DNA of 43,691 bases, taken from contig NZ_AZFO01000017.1 of the NCBI RefSeq assembly GCF_001436305.1, forward strand, positions 1 to 43,691. The letters run 5' to 3'. Below, piece after piece: positions 16,576 to 25,694 of this stretch. Position 1 is the stretch's first letter; the number at the start of each line of letters is the position of its first letter. Under the pieces are notes generated by a model. The model ran no database searches and was not told the DNA's origin. It saw nothing but the letters and a program-made list of their open reading frames with translations. Made by a program: the position numbers and the translations under genes. The DNA is from Lactobacillus ultunensis DSM 16047. GTDB lineage: Bacteria; Bacillota; Bacilli; Lactobacillales; Lactobacillaceae.

Positions 16576-18489
16576 ATAATCACGATAAATATTGCTTAAA
16601 GAGTGATCATCGTCTTTGATATAAATCTGAACATGATCTCCCTTGCTCTCACTAGACTCACTAGATGAGCTACTATTATCTTTATCGTTATCTGGCTTTT
16701 CATTCTTATTGACATTGTCACCAACATAGTTAACTGTGAAAGTCTTAGTGATAGTGGTTTCTTTTTCCTTCTTTGGGCCTCGTGAAACCTTAATAGTAAT
16801 CGTTGAACCGCGATCTACTTTGGTCCCTGGACCTGGATCCATTGAAATTACCAAGCCCTTTTCCACATCATCAGAATATTCCTGATTTATCTGTAATGTT
16901 AAGCCGTGTTCTTTGGCATAATCTTGTGCACCCTTTAACGAATAGTTGCGTAAATCTTTTAACGTTACACTATTATTTCTTTGACGCGGAGATTTTCCCT
17001 TCGAAACAACCAAAGTAATCGTAGTCTGAGTTGGTTTAACTTCAACTCCAGCTGCAATACTCTGAGAAATAATGTCATTAGGTGGAATTTTATTAGAATA
17101 TTGATCTTCCCTAATTACATCAAAGCCTTGATTTTCGAGTTTTTCAGCTGCCTTATCATAATCATGACCAACCACATTAGGTACTTTGACCATGCTTGAA
17201 CCGCTGGAAACAATTAAGTTCACAGACTTCCCACGATTTACACTATTTCCTGCTGTCGGCTTTGAAGCAATAACATAACCTTTCTTAACATCATCAGATT
17301 GACGTCTAATAATCTTACCGACCTGCAAACCAGCTGCTTCTAATTTATTTTCTGCAGCTTTTTCAGTTATGTTTGTTACATCAGGTATATTTACGTCTTG
17401 TGGTTTCTTATTATTGCCGCTTAAAGCAAAAATCATAATAAAGATAATCAATCCAGCTGCAATAACTGAAAAGATCCACCACCATTTGTGGTCTTTAACA
17501 TTTTGCCAAAAACTCTTTTTCTCCTTAATTGGTTCCGCTTCAGCTTTTTCTTCTTTTTTAGGTTCTTCAGCAGATTCAGCTTTTTGTGGCTTAAATCCTG
17601 GCAAAACAATAGTTTTATCATTGCTATTACCATGATTCGGAACAAAGACAGGCTCATCACTACGTTCTGGATCAAGACTGCTATCAAGGTCAGCTTTCAT
17701 AGCTTGTGCAGATGCATAACGATCACGAGGATCTTTGGCTGTAGCTTTTAAAACCACGTTCTCTAAAGCTTGAGGAACGCTTTTATCCTTCTTTCTAATA
17801 GATGGGATTGGTTCTTGTGCATGTTTTAAAGCAATAGAAACCGGTGTATCTCCATTAAAAGGTACTTTTCCAGTAATTAACTCATAAAGGATAATTCCCA
17901 GAGAATAAATATCTGATTGCTTAGTAACCAGACCACCTCTTGTCTGCTCAGGCGACATGTAATGCACTGATCCCATTACAGAATTAGTTTGCGTAATCGA
18001 ACTTTGATTAAGAGCGACAGCAATACCAAAGTCAGCAATCTTAATATTGCCTCGCTTATCCATCAAGATGTTCTGTGGTTTTAAATCACGATGAATTACA
18101 TTGTGCTTGTGAGCAAGAGCAACTGCACTTAGGATTTGATCCATAATGCGAATCACTTCACGCAAATCAAGAGGGGAATTCTTACGAATATATTCCTTCA
18201 GATCTGGACCATCAACATATTCCATTACCATATATGGCAAACCATGATCTGTCCCAACATCCAATACTGATACAATGTTAGGATGACTTAATTCGCTTGT
18301 AGCTAAAGCTTCTCTTTGAAAACGTGCTTGCGTTTGTGGTTCATTTTGTAAATCTAATCGCAGTATTTTTACAGCTACTTTTCGCTGTAGAATAATATCT
18401 TCAGCAAGATAAACATTAGCCATGCCACCTTCACCCAAGGTGTCAATTATGCGATAGCGCTCACCAAGCAGATAACCTTTATCGATCAC
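16570..18489 (-). CDS. prkC: PASTA-domain serine/threonine protein kinase, C-terminally truncated
   Basis: Membrane kinase that senses muropeptides or lipid II and phosphorylates cell-division and wall-synthesis proteins. Visible are the glycine loop GEGGMANVY (residues 19-27), Lys41, HRDLKPQN (133-140), DFG (153-155) and MSPEQ; a membrane helix near 336-358; three PASTA repeats over about 362-570; and a Ser-rich linker. The start is GTG at 18487-18489 after AAGGAGG, overlapping the phosphatase gene by 11 nt. The final domain is cut: a stop follows IYRDYT, and the rest continues in another frame. Kinase, membrane and PASTA parts are intact, so activity may remain. Confidence 0.93.
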   Translation of the reverse strand: MIDKGYLLGERYRIIDTLGEGGMANVYLAEDIILQRKVAVKILRLDLQNEPQTQARFQREALATSELSHPNIVSVLDVGTDHGLPYMVMEYVDGPDLKEYIRKNSPLDLREVIRIMDQILSAVALAHKHNVIHRDLKPQNILMDKRGNIKIADFGIAVALNQSSITQTNSVMGSVHYMSPEQTRGGLVTKQSDIYSLGIILYELITGKVPFNGDTPVSIALKHAQEPIPSIRKKDKSVPQALENVVLKATAKDPRDRYASAQAMKADLDSSLDPERSDEPVFVPNHGNSNDKTIVLPGFKPQKAESAEEPKKEEKAEAEPIKEKKSFWQNVKDHKWWWIFSVIAAGLIIFIMIFALSGNNKKPQDVNIPDVTNITEKAAENKLEAAGLQVGKIIRRQSDDVKKGYVIASKPTAGNSVNRGKSVNLIVSSGSSMVKVPNVVGHDYDKAAEKLENQGFDVIREDQYSNKIPPNDIISQSIAAGVEVKPTQTTITLVVSKGKSPRQRNNSVTLKDLRNYSLKGAQDYAKEHGLTLQINQEYSDDVEKGLVISMDPGPGTKVDRGSTITIKVSRGPKKEKETTITKTFTVNYVGDNVNKNEKPDNDKDNSSSSSESSESKGDHVQIYIKDDDHSLSNIYRDYT

Positions 18490-19234
18490 TGCCTTCGTCC
18501 TCCTTGTTCCAAAGTAGGCAGACGGTAATATTATCACCACCACCTAATCGATTAGCTTCGCTAATTAATTTATTGCAACGCTCTTTTAAACTTAATTCCT
18601 TGGTTGCTAAAATTTGCTGGATTTGAGGATCACTGAGTGAATTGGTCAAACCGTCAGTACAAAGCAGAACAATATCATTATCGGCCAATTTAATTTCATC
18701 AAATTCTGGATCTATCGTACTAGAAACTCCTAATGCCTGAGTAATGATATTCTTTTGAGGATGATGCTTAGCTTGTTCTTTAGTAATCTGACCCATTTTT
18801 ACTAGCTCATTAACTAAAGAATGATCTTCAGTTAATTGCACAAATTTACCTTCAGAATAGCTGTAAGCGCGAGAATCACCCAAATGAGCAATTAATGCTT
18901 TGTTCTCAAAGGCAAAAGCCAAAACAATGGTTGTTCCCATCCCATTAAGATCAGGGAACTTATCAGCGGTCTTCAAAATAGTTTCATTTTCAGAATTCAA
19001 TTGTACATCTAACCACTTATGAGCAATATTGGCATCTGTAAAATCAGTCGTACCAAAATTGTGTCCCAGATGAGTGACTGCCATAGTAGAGGCTACGTCC
19101 CCACCTTGATGACCACCCATACCATCACAAACGATAGCTAAAGTGATCCCTTTGCGATTTTTAAAAACTTGTACAAAATCTTGATTGCTTTTTCGTACCT
19201 TACCGATACTTGAAGCATATGCTGTTTCAATCAA
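18479..19234 (-). CDS. stp: PP2C-family protein serine/threonine phosphatase
   Basis: Removes phosphate from PrkC and its substrates. The 251-residue protein carries the PP2C metal motifs CDGMGGHQGGD, GDSRAY, CTDGLTNSL and GGGDNITVCLL. I chose the TTG at 19232-19234, giving MIETAYASSIGKVRKSNQD, which is the usual family start; it lies 4 nt after the rsmB stop with GAGG upstream, and the longer frame would only overlap rsmB. It overlaps prkC by 11 nt, the classic phosphatase-kinase pair. Confidence 0.94.
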   Translation of the reverse strand: MIETAYASSIGKVRKSNQDFVQVFKNRKGITLAIVCDGMGGHQGGDVASTMAVTHLGHNFGTTDFTDANIAHKWLDVQLNSENETILKTADKFPDLNGMGTTIVLAFAFENKALIAHLGDSRAYSYSEGKFVQLTEDHSLVNELVKMGQITKEQAKHHPQKNIITQALGVSSTIDPEFDEIKLADNDIVLLCTDGLTNSLSDPQIQQILATKELSLKERCNKLISEANRLGGGDNITVCLLWNKEDEGSDR

Positions 19235-19238
19235 AAGT

Positions 19239-20570
19239 CTAACCTCGCATTTTAAATTTTGCAATGAAAAATCCATCATTGCCATTTTGATCAGGCATAA
19301 TCTTTAACATCCCGGTCTTAGATTCTAATTTACTCAACTTAAATGGTTTCAATACAAACTGTGAATGCCTCTGTAAAAACTTTTTAACTACCTCTTCATT
19401 CTCTTCCATTGAAATAGAGCAAGTCGAATAAACTAATTCGCCATTTTTTTGTAGAGGTACGCTAACAGAATCCAGAATCGCTAATTGAATTTTTTGTAAA
19501 CTATGCAAATCCTGAAGACTCTTTGTATAACGTATTTCTGGCTTGCGTCTTAGTAGTCCTAAACCAGAACATGGTGCATCAACTAGGATCTTGGTAAATT
19601 CACCTTTATTAAAAATCTTTCCAGCTTTGCGTGCATCACAAGCTTGAGTTTTAATCTTGTCTGCTACATGCATTCTCTTAGCATTTTCTGCAACCAGACG
19701 TAACTTTTTCTCATGAATATCTAGCGCTATTACGTCACCATCTGCAAGATTTTCTGCTATTTGAACAGTCTTACCACCTGGTGCACTACAAGCATCAAGA
19801 ACATGTTCCACTTGCGTTTTATCAAAATCGAAAGCCTCTACCACTAAGCTAGCGGCTTCATCTTGAATTGTCAACTGACCTTTTTTAAATAAATCGCTTT
19901 GACCAATGCCACCATGTTTCAAAGTTACATCATGATCTGATAAATTTGACCACTTAGGCTGGTAACCCTCATCTTTTAATCGCTGAAAGACCTCAGTTGC
20001 ATTGACTAATGAAGAAATGCGTACGCAATTTTTAGCTGGTTTATTAATACTGGTTAAAATTGATTGCGTACGTTCGATGCCCAAATTTTTCACAAAGTAT
20101 TTAACCAACCACTCCGGCACGCTTTCTTTCACGCTAAGATATTCTAACTTATTGTTTTCTTTAGGCAAAATTACGCCTCGTCGAATAAAAGAACGCAGAA
20201 TTCCATTAACGATGCGATAACCAGAAGAATGATGTCTACCAAACTGTTTAGCTAGCTTATTAGCTTCATCCAAAACTGCCCGATTAGGTACTTTATTTAA
20301 GAAAATGATTTGATAAAGCGACATCAATAATAAAGGATTAATATATCTTTCCGTTAACTTGGTTCTAATTAATCCTTTCAACTGATATTCCAAGAAAAGA
20401 CGATACTGAATCGTACCGTAAACGATTCTTGTTGCTAAATTCTGATCAGCAACTGAAAGATTTGAATTTTTAAAGCTGTTATTCAAACTAATATTAGAGT
20501 ATGAACCATCCTCTAAAACTTTAATTAATGTTGCTAAGCTGATTGCACGAGCACTCTTACTTGTCGACAA
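19239..20570 (-). CDS. rsmB: 16S rRNA (cytosine-967-C5) methyltransferase
   Basis: Methylates C967 of 16S rRNA. It has an N-terminal NusB-like RNA-binding domain (about residues 1-140) and a Rossmann methyltransferase with LDACSAPGGKT, VDAPCSGLGLLRRKPE and the second cysteine motif STCS. The preferred start is TTG at 20568-20570, 6 nt after AGGAG, overlapping the fmt end by 14 nt (443 residues); an ATG 12 codons earlier has no ribosome site. It sits between fmt and stp, as is standard. Confidence 0.93.
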   Translation of the reverse strand: MSTSKSARAISLATLIKVLEDGSYSNISLNNSFKNSNLSVADQNLATRIVYGTIQYRLFLEYQLKGLIRTKLTERYINPLLLMSLYQIIFLNKVPNRAVLDEANKLAKQFGRHHSSGYRIVNGILRSFIRRGVILPKENNKLEYLSVKESVPEWLVKYFVKNLGIERTQSILTSINKPAKNCVRISSLVNATEVFQRLKDEGYQPKWSNLSDHDVTLKHGGIGQSDLFKKGQLTIQDEAASLVVEAFDFDKTQVEHVLDACSAPGGKTVQIAENLADGDVIALDIHEKKLRLVAENAKRMHVADKIKTQACDARKAGKIFNKGEFTKILVDAPCSGLGLLRRKPEIRYTKSLQDLHSLQKIQLAILDSVSVPLQKNGELVYSTCSISMEENEEVVKKFLQRHSQFVLKPFKLSKLESKTGMLKIMPDQNGNDGFFIAKFKMRG

Positions 20571-21501
20571 TTTCTTCTCCTGAGGTAAACTTGTTACCCT
20601 GTCCATTCAAAAAGTTCTTTATATCCATTCTCTTCTTACCACTAGGTTGTACTTCAAGTAAGTTCAAAACTGTACCTTCAGCAAAACTAAGGGCAAATCT
20701 TCCCTTCTTTGCCACAACTGATCCTGCAACTAAATCCGTATGATCATCAGCAACCTCTGCCTTCCAGATCTTAAAACGTTTGCCTTGAATCATCATATAA
20801 GCACCAGGATCTGGATTAAGAGCACGAATCATATTATTTGCTTGTGTAGCAGTCATTTCAGAAGTGATTTTTTCTTGTGCCTTGGTAATATTAGGCGAAA
20901 AAATAACTTTATCAGGATCTTGCGGAATTTTCTTAACAGTGCCGTCAATAATTGCTGGCAAAGTCTTAAGAAGTAAATCACGTCCAACAATTGATAATTT
21001 GTTAAACAAACTACCAGCATTGTCATCTGGCTCAATCTTAATTGCTTCTTGAGCATAAATATCACCGGCATCCATTTTCTTCACCATTTCCATAATTGTA
21101 ATACCAGTTTCTTGATCACCATTAATTAATGAATATTGAATAGGCGCACCACCGCGATATTTTGGTAAAAGCGAACCATGTACATTAACAGCTGCAATCT
21201 TTACAGAATTCAAAAATTTAGTTGACAAAAACTGACCATAAGCTGCAGTTACAATTAAGTCAGCATGCATATCAATTAATTTTTGCATTTCTTCTGAACC
21301 AGACAACTTTGCCGGTTGGAAAACTGGTAAATTATGTTTTTCTGCCGCTATTTTTGCAGGAGACTTGGCAATCTTTTGCTTACGTCCCACTTTTTTATCT
21401 GGTTGTGTTACTACTGCCTTAATTTCATAGTTATTGTCAATTAAACCTTCAAGTACTGGAACTGAAAATTCTGGTGTTCCCATAAAAATTATTGATGTCA
21501 T
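20557..21501 (-). CDS. fmt: Methionyl-tRNA formyltransferase
   Basis: Formylates initiator Met-tRNA using 10-formyl-tetrahydrofolate. The N-terminal domain has FMGTPEFSVPVLEGL at the start and the active-site region HGSLLPKYRGGAPIQ with ETGITIMEM; the C-terminal domain binds tRNA. The ATG at 21499-21501 is 8 nt after GGAG; a GTG one codon earlier is possible. The 314-residue length is normal. It lies 12 nt after priA, and FolD elsewhere in the window makes its folate cofactor. Confidence 0.95.
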   Translation of the reverse strand: MTSIIFMGTPEFSVPVLEGLIDNNYEIKAVVTQPDKKVGRKQKIAKSPAKIAAEKHNLPVFQPAKLSGSEEMQKLIDMHADLIVTAAYGQFLSTKFLNSVKIAAVNVHGSLLPKYRGGAPIQYSLINGDQETGITIMEMVKKMDAGDIYAQEAIKIEPDDNAGSLFNKLSIVGRDLLLKTLPAIIDGTVKKIPQDPDKVIFSPNITKAQEKITSEMTATQANNMIRALNPDPGAYMMIQGKRFKIWKAEVADDHTDLVAGSVVAKKGRFALSFAEGTVLNLLEVQPSGKKRMDIKNFLNGQGNKFTSGEEIVDK

Positions 21502-21513
21502 CACAGCATCTCC

Positions 21514-23910
21514 TTACATTATTCTTTCTGGCTCATTATCAATATAAATACTTAAACCATATTTCTTAGCTTCCTGTGCGGAATCTTGAACATGGTGCAA
21601 TAATTCATTTAAATTTGGTTCTTTTTTATATTTTACCAGTATTTGATAATAATATTGATTTTTTACACGAGAAATTGCACTTGGCGAGGGACCTAAAATA
21701 ATTGTCTCCTGATGCAATCTCTGCATTAAGAAGCGTTTAATTCTGAAAGCTTCACGAGCAGCATTTTGTTCTTTTTTTGACGCAATTGAAATTAAAACAG
21801 TAAAAAAGTATGGCGGATAATTACCAGCATGACGAACGTTCATTTCATAAGCATAAAAACGCTCATAGTCTTGCGTTTTAGCTAATTGAATTGCATAGTG
21901 ATCTGGATTATAAGTTTGGATCATAACCTCGCCTTCTTTTTCAGCTCGGCCTGCTCGACCTGCAACTTGAGTTAATAACTCAAAAGTCTTCTCAGATGCA
22001 TTATAGTCTGAAATCCATAAACCAGTGTCAGCATTAATAACCCCAACCAAAGTAACATTAGGGAAATCTAATCCCTTGGCAATCATCTGAGTACCCAACA
22101 AAATGTCTGCTTCATGATTTCCAAAAGCATCTAAAATTCGTTTATAACTACCTTTTCTACGGGTAGTATCCACATCCATTCGTAAAATTCTTGCACCTGG
22201 CAAAAGTTCTTCTAATTCTTCTTGAACTTTCTGAGTTCCAGTACCTAAAAATCTAATTTGTGAACTTTGACAGTTGGGACAACGTTGCGGAATCGGTTCA
22301 GTATGACCACAATAATGACATTGCATACTATTAGTATCTTTATGTAAATTCAGCGAAACATCGCAGTTAGGGCATTTTAAAACAAACCCACATTCTCGAC
22401 ATAGCATGAAGTTAGCAAATCCTCGCCGATTAAGCATTAAAATGACCTGCTCTTTTTTCTCAAGCCGATCCTTAATCGCATTTACTAAATTAACTGAAAG
22501 ATCAAATTGACCTCCTGCAAACTGAACATGTTTTAAATCAATTAAATTAACCTGTGGCAGTTCCTTATGATTAGCTCTCTTAGTTAAGCGTAATAGTTGA
22601 TAAACATGTTTTTGTGCCCTTGCACGACTACCTAATGAGGGTGTAGCACTTCCTAAAACAAGTGGACAGTGATGATACTTGCTACGCCAAATTGCCACAT
22701 TACGTGCATTATAGCGTGGATCTGTCTCTTGCTTGTATGAAGATTCATGCTCTTCATCAATTACGATTAATCCAATATTATCAAGTGGAGCAAACACAGC
22801 GCTTCTAGCGCCCACTACTACCTTAGTTTCACCACGACGAATACGTCGCCATTCATCATATTTTTCACCTTCGGACAAAGCACTATGCAGAACTGCAACT
22901 TCTTGACCAAATCTAGCCCTTACCTGTCGCACCATTTGTGGAGTTAAAGATATCTCCGGCACTAACATTAAGGCATTTCTGCCTTGAGCTAACGCTTCAC
23001 TAATCGCATGTAAATAAACTTCGGTTTTGCCGCTACCTGTAATTCCCTCTAATAAAAAAGTTTTAGACTTTTGCTGATCAATTTTTTGAGCTATCTGATC
23101 AAGTGCATTTTGTTGTTCATCATTTAAGGTAATTTTAGCAGGTTTATGATCATCAAACCCAGCCAATGGATCTCGATAAACTTCGACTGCTTTACGTTTT
23201 AACCAACCTTTTTTTACAGCCGAATTAAGCACACTAGATGTTAAATCCAATTTATTTTCAAGATTAGATTGACTCTTAGGATAAGCTTTATAATTTTCAA
23301 CAATATCCATTAAAAGTTGTTTTTGCTTAACAGCATTTTGTCTTAAAGTGTTATAAATCTTTTCATATTCTGACGGAGCCAAGACTAAGTCATATTGATT
23401 TTCTTTTTTCTTTTTTGCTTTGTTTTCGACAACATATTCAATCTTGGCATCGTCATTTCTCAGTAGTTTACGAATCTGCTTAATTTGATCTGGATCAGTA
23501 ACTTTATTCAAATCTATCGGATCACCCTTAAAGAATTGCATCTTTTGAGCTTGACTACTATTGGGAAGCAATAATTTTCGATACCCTGCACGCATCACCC
23601 ACGGCAACATTGCCTGCAGGATTTTAATACGGTATGAATAAATATTTTTAGCTAGATCAGCAGATAATTTTACCAGCTCAGGTGTAAGAGGCGGCATTTC
23701 ATCTACTACCACTAATAGATCTTTTAACTTACCCTTAAATTCACTGGTTTCTGATAACCCTACAACAAAGCCTTGAACCTTTCTCGGGCCAAACGGAACA
23801 ACCACTCTAGAGCCAATTTTAATATCTTTTTCTAAATCGGACGGAATATGATATTCAAAAGCACGGTCAGTCTGCCGCGCGGCTACATCTACAATAACCT
23901 GAGCAATCAT
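21514..23910 (-). CDS. priA: Primosomal protein N' (replication restart helicase PriA)
   Basis: Reloads the replisome at stalled forks. The 798-residue protein has an N-terminal DNA-binding domain (FVVPFGPRKVQGFVVG region), Walker A GITGSGKTEVYLH, DEEH in motif II, and the zinc region with CRECGF, CPNCD, CHYCGH and CPNCQSS, then the helicase C lobe with TQMIAKGLDFPNVTLVG and QVAGRAGR. The ATG follows CAGGTG. A terminator-like hairpin separates it from rpoZ, so its expression may depend on read-through or an unrecognised promoter. Confidence 0.95.
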   Translation of the reverse strand: MIAQVIVDVAARQTDRAFEYHIPSDLEKDIKIGSRVVVPFGPRKVQGFVVGLSETSEFKGKLKDLLVVVDEMPPLTPELVKLSADLAKNIYSYRIKILQAMLPWVMRAGYRKLLLPNSSQAQKMQFFKGDPIDLNKVTDPDQIKQIRKLLRNDDAKIEYVVENKAKKKKENQYDLVLAPSEYEKIYNTLRQNAVKQKQLLMDIVENYKAYPKSQSNLENKLDLTSSVLNSAVKKGWLKRKAVEVYRDPLAGFDDHKPAKITLNDEQQNALDQIAQKIDQQKSKTFLLEGITGSGKTEVYLHAISEALAQGRNALMLVPEISLTPQMVRQVRARFGQEVAVLHSALSEGEKYDEWRRIRRGETKVVVGARSAVFAPLDNIGLIVIDEEHESSYKQETDPRYNARNVAIWRSKYHHCPLVLGSATPSLGSRARAQKHVYQLLRLTKRANHKELPQVNLIDLKHVQFAGGQFDLSVNLVNAIKDRLEKKEQVILMLNRRGFANFMLCRECGFVLKCPNCDVSLNLHKDTNSMQCHYCGHTEPIPQRCPNCQSSQIRFLGTGTQKVQEELEELLPGARILRMDVDTTRRKGSYKRILDAFGNHEADILLGTQMIAKGLDFPNVTLVGVINADTGLWISDYNASEKTFELLTQVAGRAGRAEKEGEVMIQTYNPDHYAIQLAKTQDYERFYAYEMNVRHAGNYPPYFFTVLISIASKKEQNAAREAFRIKRFLMQRLHQETIILGPSPSAISRVKNQYYYQILVKYKKEPNLNELLHHVQDSAQEAKKYGLSIYIDNEPERIM

Positions 23911-23922
23911 CTAATCACCTGT

Positions 23923-23954
23923 AAAAAAGACCTCCACCCCATAGGATGAAGGTC
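23923..23954 (-). terminator. Terminator between rpoZ and priA
   Basis: An 11-bp stem with two G-U pairs (23944-23954 with 23929-23939) and a 4-nt loop, followed by six T on the minus strand. The hairpin starts 6 nt after the rpoZ stop and ends 13 nt before the priA start codon. Confidence 0.75.
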
Positions 23955-23960
23955 AATCAA

Positions 23961-24185
23961 TTAATCTTCGAGGTTAACCTCGGCATGAGCTGGGTCAACT
24001 GTTACTTTACCAGCAGCAATTTCTTCAAGTGCCTTGCCAACAGCCTTATCACATTTGAACTTTTCCAAAGTTGGTGGATCACCTGCTTCAAGTTCATGTG
24101 CTCTCTTAGCAGCAAGAACAGATAATGAATAACGTGAATCAACACGTGATAACAATTTATCAATTGATGGATAAGTGATTCTCAT
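23961..24185 (-). CDS. rpoZ: RNA polymerase omega subunit
   Basis: Small assembly factor of RNA polymerase, 74 residues. [20 protein letters not shown] and [13 protein letters not shown] match the omega core, and the acidic C-terminus ends in AHAEVNLED. It starts 2 nt after the gmk stop, with the ribosome site in the gmk end, giving the common gmk-rpoZ pair. Confidence 0.95.
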   Translation of the reverse strand: MRITYPSIDKLLSRVDSRYSLSVLAAKRAHELEAGDPPTLEKFKCDKAVGKALEEIAAGKVTVDPAHAEVNLED

Positions 24186-24187
24186 AA

Positions 24188-24802
24188 TTAGTCCTCCTTG
24201 ACCATCTTGCGATAGTCATCAATTACACGTTTAACGCTGACATGTTCTGCATCAACAATTGCCTTAATATGGTCGACTGCATTAGCTACTGTATCATTTA
24301 CTACTGCATAATCATAGTCTTCCATTTCCAAGATTTCATTTCGAGCTTGTTTAATTCTACCACGAATAACATCTTCTGATTCAGTACCGCGGTGTTCAAG
24401 TCGTAAATGTAAGGTATGTAAATCTGGTGGGGTCAAAAAGATAAATACGCCATCAGGCATTTTCTCTCGCACTTTTTGTGCACCATTGACATCAATTTCG
24501 AGCAGAACATCTTTGCCTTCATGAAGCATCTTCTTTACCGGACCAAGGGGTGTTCCGTAATGATGTCCGACATATTCATTATATTCTAACAACTCACCGT
24601 TTTTAATAGCTTCTTGAAAACGTTCTTCACTAACGAAGAAATAGTCTTTGCCATCAACCTCACCTGGACGAGGTTTACGGGTTGTCATTGAGACCGAATA
24701 TTCAAATGGAAAGACTTTGTTTTCAACTATAGCACTTTTAACAGTCCCTTTTCCAACTCCTGAGGGACCGGAAAGTACAAGTAATAAACCTTTATCTGCC
24801 AT
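24188..24802 (-). CDS. gmk: Guanylate kinase
   Basis: Phosphorylates GMP to GDP. It has 204 residues with the P-loop GPSGVGKGT at 12-20, the GMP-binding block [18 protein letters not shown] type ([10 protein letters not shown] here) and [12 protein letters not shown]. The start is ATG after GAGGAG. It opens the long minus-strand gene block and diverges from the small plus-strand gene at 24941; no convincing promoter with two good boxes was found in the 138-bp AT-rich gap. Confidence 0.96.
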   Translation of the reverse strand: MADKGLLLVLSGPSGVGKGTVKSAIVENKVFPFEYSVSMTTRKPRPGEVDGKDYFFVSEERFQEAIKNGELLEYNEYVGHHYGTPLGPVKKMLHEGKDVLLEIDVNGAQKVREKMPDGVFIFLTPPDLHTLHLRLEHRGTESEDVIRGRIKQARNEILEMEDYDYAVVNDTVANAVDHIKAIVDAEHVSVKRVIDDYRKMVKED

Positions 24803-24940
24803 GCTGAACTCCTCTTAGTAACTATTAATATATCTAGTTTGCACTAAATTGCTTAGTTTTTCAAGTTTTCAATTTTTATTTATTTTGTATATACCAAACG
24901 CTTGTTTTATGGAACAATGGTTCACAAAAGGATGATTAAT

Positions 24941-25225
24941 ATGACTAATTTTTTAGAAAAACAATTCAAAAAGGCATACCGCTATCTATTCGAATATAAT
25001 ACTGACAAGCTTAGTATCTATAGTCAATTCTCCGGTAAGATTTTAGCTTACTTAACCTACGCAATTCTACATAAGAACTACATAATGATTACCTATCGCG
25101 ACGGTACAAGTGAAATCGGCAAAATTTCTAAACGTTTGTCTGCAGGACGTTTTGTTCTATCAGATATTGATCAAAAAATATTACGAATTGTCGATATAGA
25201 CGACATTTTTAGAATTGACCTATAA
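24941..25225 (+). CDS. Uncharacterised small protein, weakly YolD-like
   Basis: A 94-residue protein from the ATG at 24941, 8 nt after AAAAGGA; earlier in-frame starts lack a ribosome site. The N-terminal half is basic and aromatic (FKKAYRYLFEY). The second half alternates short hydrophobic stretches with the pattern IGKISKRLSAGRFVLSD, then IVDIDDIFRIDL. That layout recalls YolD-like or Sm-fold regulatory proteins, but I cannot assign it. No signal peptide or membrane helix is present. It is a lone plus-strand gene between two minus-strand operons, with its own terminator. Confidence 0.7.
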   Translation: MTNFLEKQFKKAYRYLFEYNTDKLSIYSQFSGKILAYLTYAILHKNYIMITYRDGTSEIGKISKRLSAGRFVLSDIDQKILRIVDIDDIFRIDL

Positions 25226-25252
25226 AAAAAGAAGGCAATTGCCTTCTTTTTT
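25225..25252. terminator. Bidirectional terminator
   Basis: Perfect palindrome GAAGGCAATTGCCTTC (25231-25246) flanked by A and T runs. It serves the plus-strand gene ending at 25225 and the minus-strand ASCH gene ending at 25254. Confidence 0.85.
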
Positions 25253-25253
25253 C

Positions 25254-25694
25254 TTATTCAACTTTAATAAAAGTTTCGCACACTACTTCTGTATTTTCCG
25301 TAAATTCTTTTCCAAGTTCCTCACGACATTCCCAAGTAAAAAACTTTTCATGTATATCACGCCAAGTTTCATAAGAACGATCGCCTTCTCCTTCTAAATA
25401 GGCATGTTCCGGTGAGACTTTTTTAAAAGGCATGATTTCTACTGTTTTAGTTCTAATTACACAAACTGGTTCATTTTTGCCATTTAAAACAATCGAATAA
25501 GCTCCTACTGTCGGAAGATCTTCTTGAGAAGTATAAATACTAGTCGTGGCCGTTTTAATTCCACGATTGATCAGATCACTCAGAACATCTGCATCATGAC
25601 TATTAGCTCCATAAGCATCCGCACTTTCTAATGCAGCGGGGCTAAGTTGATGTTTCTGACAAAAATCATTCCAAAATTTATTAATACTATTCAT
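25254..25694 (-). CDS. ASCH-domain protein (YhfF-like)
   Basis: A 146-residue soluble protein of the ASCH fold (PUA-like beta barrel). The motif GIKTATTS near residues 52-59, followed by GAYSIVLNGKNEPVCVIRT and the C-terminal FTWECREELGKEF, matches the YhfF-like subgroup. ASCH proteins are proposed RNA binders, and one family member (E. coli YqfB) hydrolyses N4-acetylcytidine; whether this one does is unknown. Its first codons overlap the end of recN by 8 nt, so it is the last gene of that operon. Confidence 0.82.
   Translation of the reverse strand: MNSINKFWNDFCQKHQLSPAALESADAYGANSHDADVLSDLINRGIKTATTSIYTSQEDLPTVGAYSIVLNGKNEPVCVIRTKTVEIMPFKKVSPEHAYLEGEGDRSYETWRDIHEKFFTWECREELGKEFTENTEVVCETFIKVE

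Noticed and set aside
16563-16580. Programmed frameshift at the end of prkC
   Set aside because: The junction TATACATAAAGC has no slippery heptamer and no stimulating hairpin was seen, so simple deletion or sequencing error is more likely.
24803-24940. Promoters for gmk and the divergent small gene
   Set aside because: AT-rich stretch with several TATAT-like boxes but no pair of boxes at a proper spacing on either strand, so none was marked.
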